Source: Bacteroidota bacterium (GTDB lineage: Bacteria > Bacteroidota > Bacteroidia > Flavobacteriales_D > Crocinitomicaceae). From it: DNA of 64,000 nucleotides. This document shows positions 63,130 through 64,000 of this stretch, one piece after another. The notes beneath the pieces were generated by a model that saw only the letters and a list, made by a program, of their open reading frames with translations, had not been told where the DNA came from and searched no databases. The translations under genes and the position numbers were made by a program. The stretch covers positions 1-64,000 of the forward strand of contig JACPUU010000002.1 of NCBI GenBank assembly GCA_016192075.1, given 5' to 3'. Numbering within the stretch: position 1 is the first letter of the stretch; every line of letters starts with the position of its first letter.

Positions 63130-63498
63130 ATGATTCAGCAGGAAAGCAGGCTCACAGTAGCCGATAATAGCGGAGCAAAGGATGTGTTATGCATCCGGGT
63201 TCTGGGTGGAACCGGAAGAAGATATGCTTCGGTGGGTGATAAAATTGTAGTAAGTGTAAAAGATGCACTTCCTTCAGGTAACATAAAAAAAGGACAGGTT
63301 TCAAAAGCTGTTATTGTAAGAACGAAAAAAGAAGTTCGTCGTCCGGACGGGTCTTACATCCGTTTCGATGATAACGCAGTTGTTCTTTTGAATGAAGCCG
63401 GTGAAATGAGAGGTACTCGTATTTTTGGGCCTGTTGCCCGTGAATTAAGAGATAAACAATATATGAAAGTGGTGTCTCTGGCGCCTGAAGTACTTTAA
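63130..63498 (+). CDS. rplN: 50S ribosomal protein L14
   Basis: L14 forms bridges to the 30S subunit. It has 122 residues with [19 protein letters not shown] and [20 protein letters not shown]. Confidence 0.98.
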   Translation: MIQQESRLTVADNSGAKDVLCIRVLGGTGRRYASVGDKIVVSVKDALPSGNIKKGQVSKAVIVRTKKEVRRPDGSYIRFDDNAVVLLNEAGEMRGTRIFGPVARELRDKQYMKVVSLAPEVL

Positions 63499-63510
63499 TA
63501 CTTGATCACA

Positions 63511-63828
63511 ATGCAAAAGAAATTACACATAAAAGTTGGCGATACAGTTCGCGTAATCACTGGCGAATCGCGTGGAAGCGAAGGAAAAGTGCTGCGTATT
63601 GACCGTGCAAAAAACCGCGTGGTTATTGAAGGGGTAAACGTTGTTAAAAAACACGTTAAACCAAGCGCTTCAAATCCTCAGGGTGGTATTGAAGAAAAAG
63701 AAGCCGGAGTTCACATTTCAAATGTGATGGTGGTTGTAGGAAGTGTTGCTTCCAAAATTGGCCGCAAAAAAGCGGATAATGGTAAAATGGTAAGATTTTT
63801 AAAAAAGAACGGGGAGGTAGTTAAATAA
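63511..63828 (+). CDS. rplX: 50S ribosomal protein L24
   Basis: L24 starts assembly of the 50S subunit. It has 105 residues with the KOW motif KVGDTVRVITGESRGSEGKV. The ATG at 63511 is used; a TTG at 63502 adds three residues. Confidence 0.97.
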   Translation: MQKKLHIKVGDTVRVITGESRGSEGKVLRIDRAKNRVVIEGVNVVKKHVKPSASNPQGGIEEKEAGVHISNVMVVVGSVASKIGRKKADNGKMVRFLKKNGEVVK

Positions 63829-64000
63829 TGAGCTATACACCAAGACTTAAAGCGAAGTATTCGAACGAGATTGCAAAGGAATTGCAAAAACAATTCGGAT
63901 TTAAATCAGTAATGAGAATACCAAAGCTGCAGAAAATTGTATTGAGCCAGGGATTAGGTGATGCAATTTCTGATAAAAAACTGATCGAGTCTGCAATTAA
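63828..64000 (+). CDS. rplE: 50S ribosomal protein L5 (partial, runs past the window end)
   Basis: L5 binds 5S rRNA. The ATG at 63828-63830 overlaps the rplX stop by one base (TAATG). The visible 57 residues start MSYTPRLKAKYSNEIAKEL and contain QFGFKSVMRIPKLQKIVLS, matching L5 and continuing the spc cluster order L14-L24-L5. Confidence 0.95.
   Translation, partial: MSYTPRLKAKYSNEIAKELQKQFGFKSVMRIPKLQKIVLSQGLGDAISDKKLIESAI

Overview
The window reads as chromosome of a Bacteroidota bacterium, most likely of the order Flavobacteriales. The evidence is a type IX secretion (T9SS) and gliding gene block (gldJ, porP/sprF-like, porU, porV), four secreted proteins with C-terminal type A sorting domains, promoters of the Bacteroidota type (-7 box TAnnTTTG), A-rich rather than Shine-Dalgarno leaders, and an OmpA protein with thrombospondin type 3 repeats. 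The family cannot be settled from this sequence alone. No prophage, insertion sequence, CRISPR array, tRNA or rRNA was seen.

Layout. 1-560: non-coding mosaic of dispersed repeats. 562-3759: polytopic membrane protein, then an overlapping pair made of a NodB-type deacetylase (no normal start codon) and a formyltransferase. 3764-6382: rlmH, a DUF4783-type protein, a lipoprotein and a small beta-barrel protein. 6468-11377: a two-gene, translationally coupled envelope unit (membrane-anchored propeller protein, then OmpA with TSP3 repeats). 11452-15643: rnhB, two small orphan genes and a DsbD-type reductase. 15755-24973: T9SS cargo, an LTA-synthase-like phosphatase-superfamily enzyme, DUF983 protein plus thioredoxin, and a secreted M1 peptidase. 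25091-31978: molybdenum cofactor genes (moeA, tauE/safE-type gene, mobA, moaD, moeB-rhodanese, an unknown, plus moaA) with a PA0069-type radical SAM gene. 32034-36915: lipoprotein, T9SS cargo, PlsC-like acyltransferase, DUF4139 protein. 37103-45953: gldJ and porP leftward, porU-porV-ispF rightward. 45983-46346: an imprecise tandem duplication that copied the 3' end of pbpC. 46261-54536: pbpC, a propeller/LytS-type histidine kinase, an 81-bp tandem repeat and uvrD/pcrA. 55028-64000: rpsL-rpsG-fusA running directly into the S10 and spc ribosomal clusters; the window ends inside rplE.

How the parts fit. The secretion genes and their likely cargo lie in the same 30 kb. The molybdenum cofactor genes form one leftward operon with 4-nt overlaps but lack moaC and moaE in this window. 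The ribosomal block is one long operon behind a near-perfect Bacteroidota promoter. The most interesting items are the deacetylase/formyltransferase pair with its missing start codon, two predicted leaderless promoters, a 12-base element shared by three promoters, the coupled OmpA/propeller pair, and several repeat families in the gaps. All functional calls come from reading motifs in the translated sequence; no database search was run.
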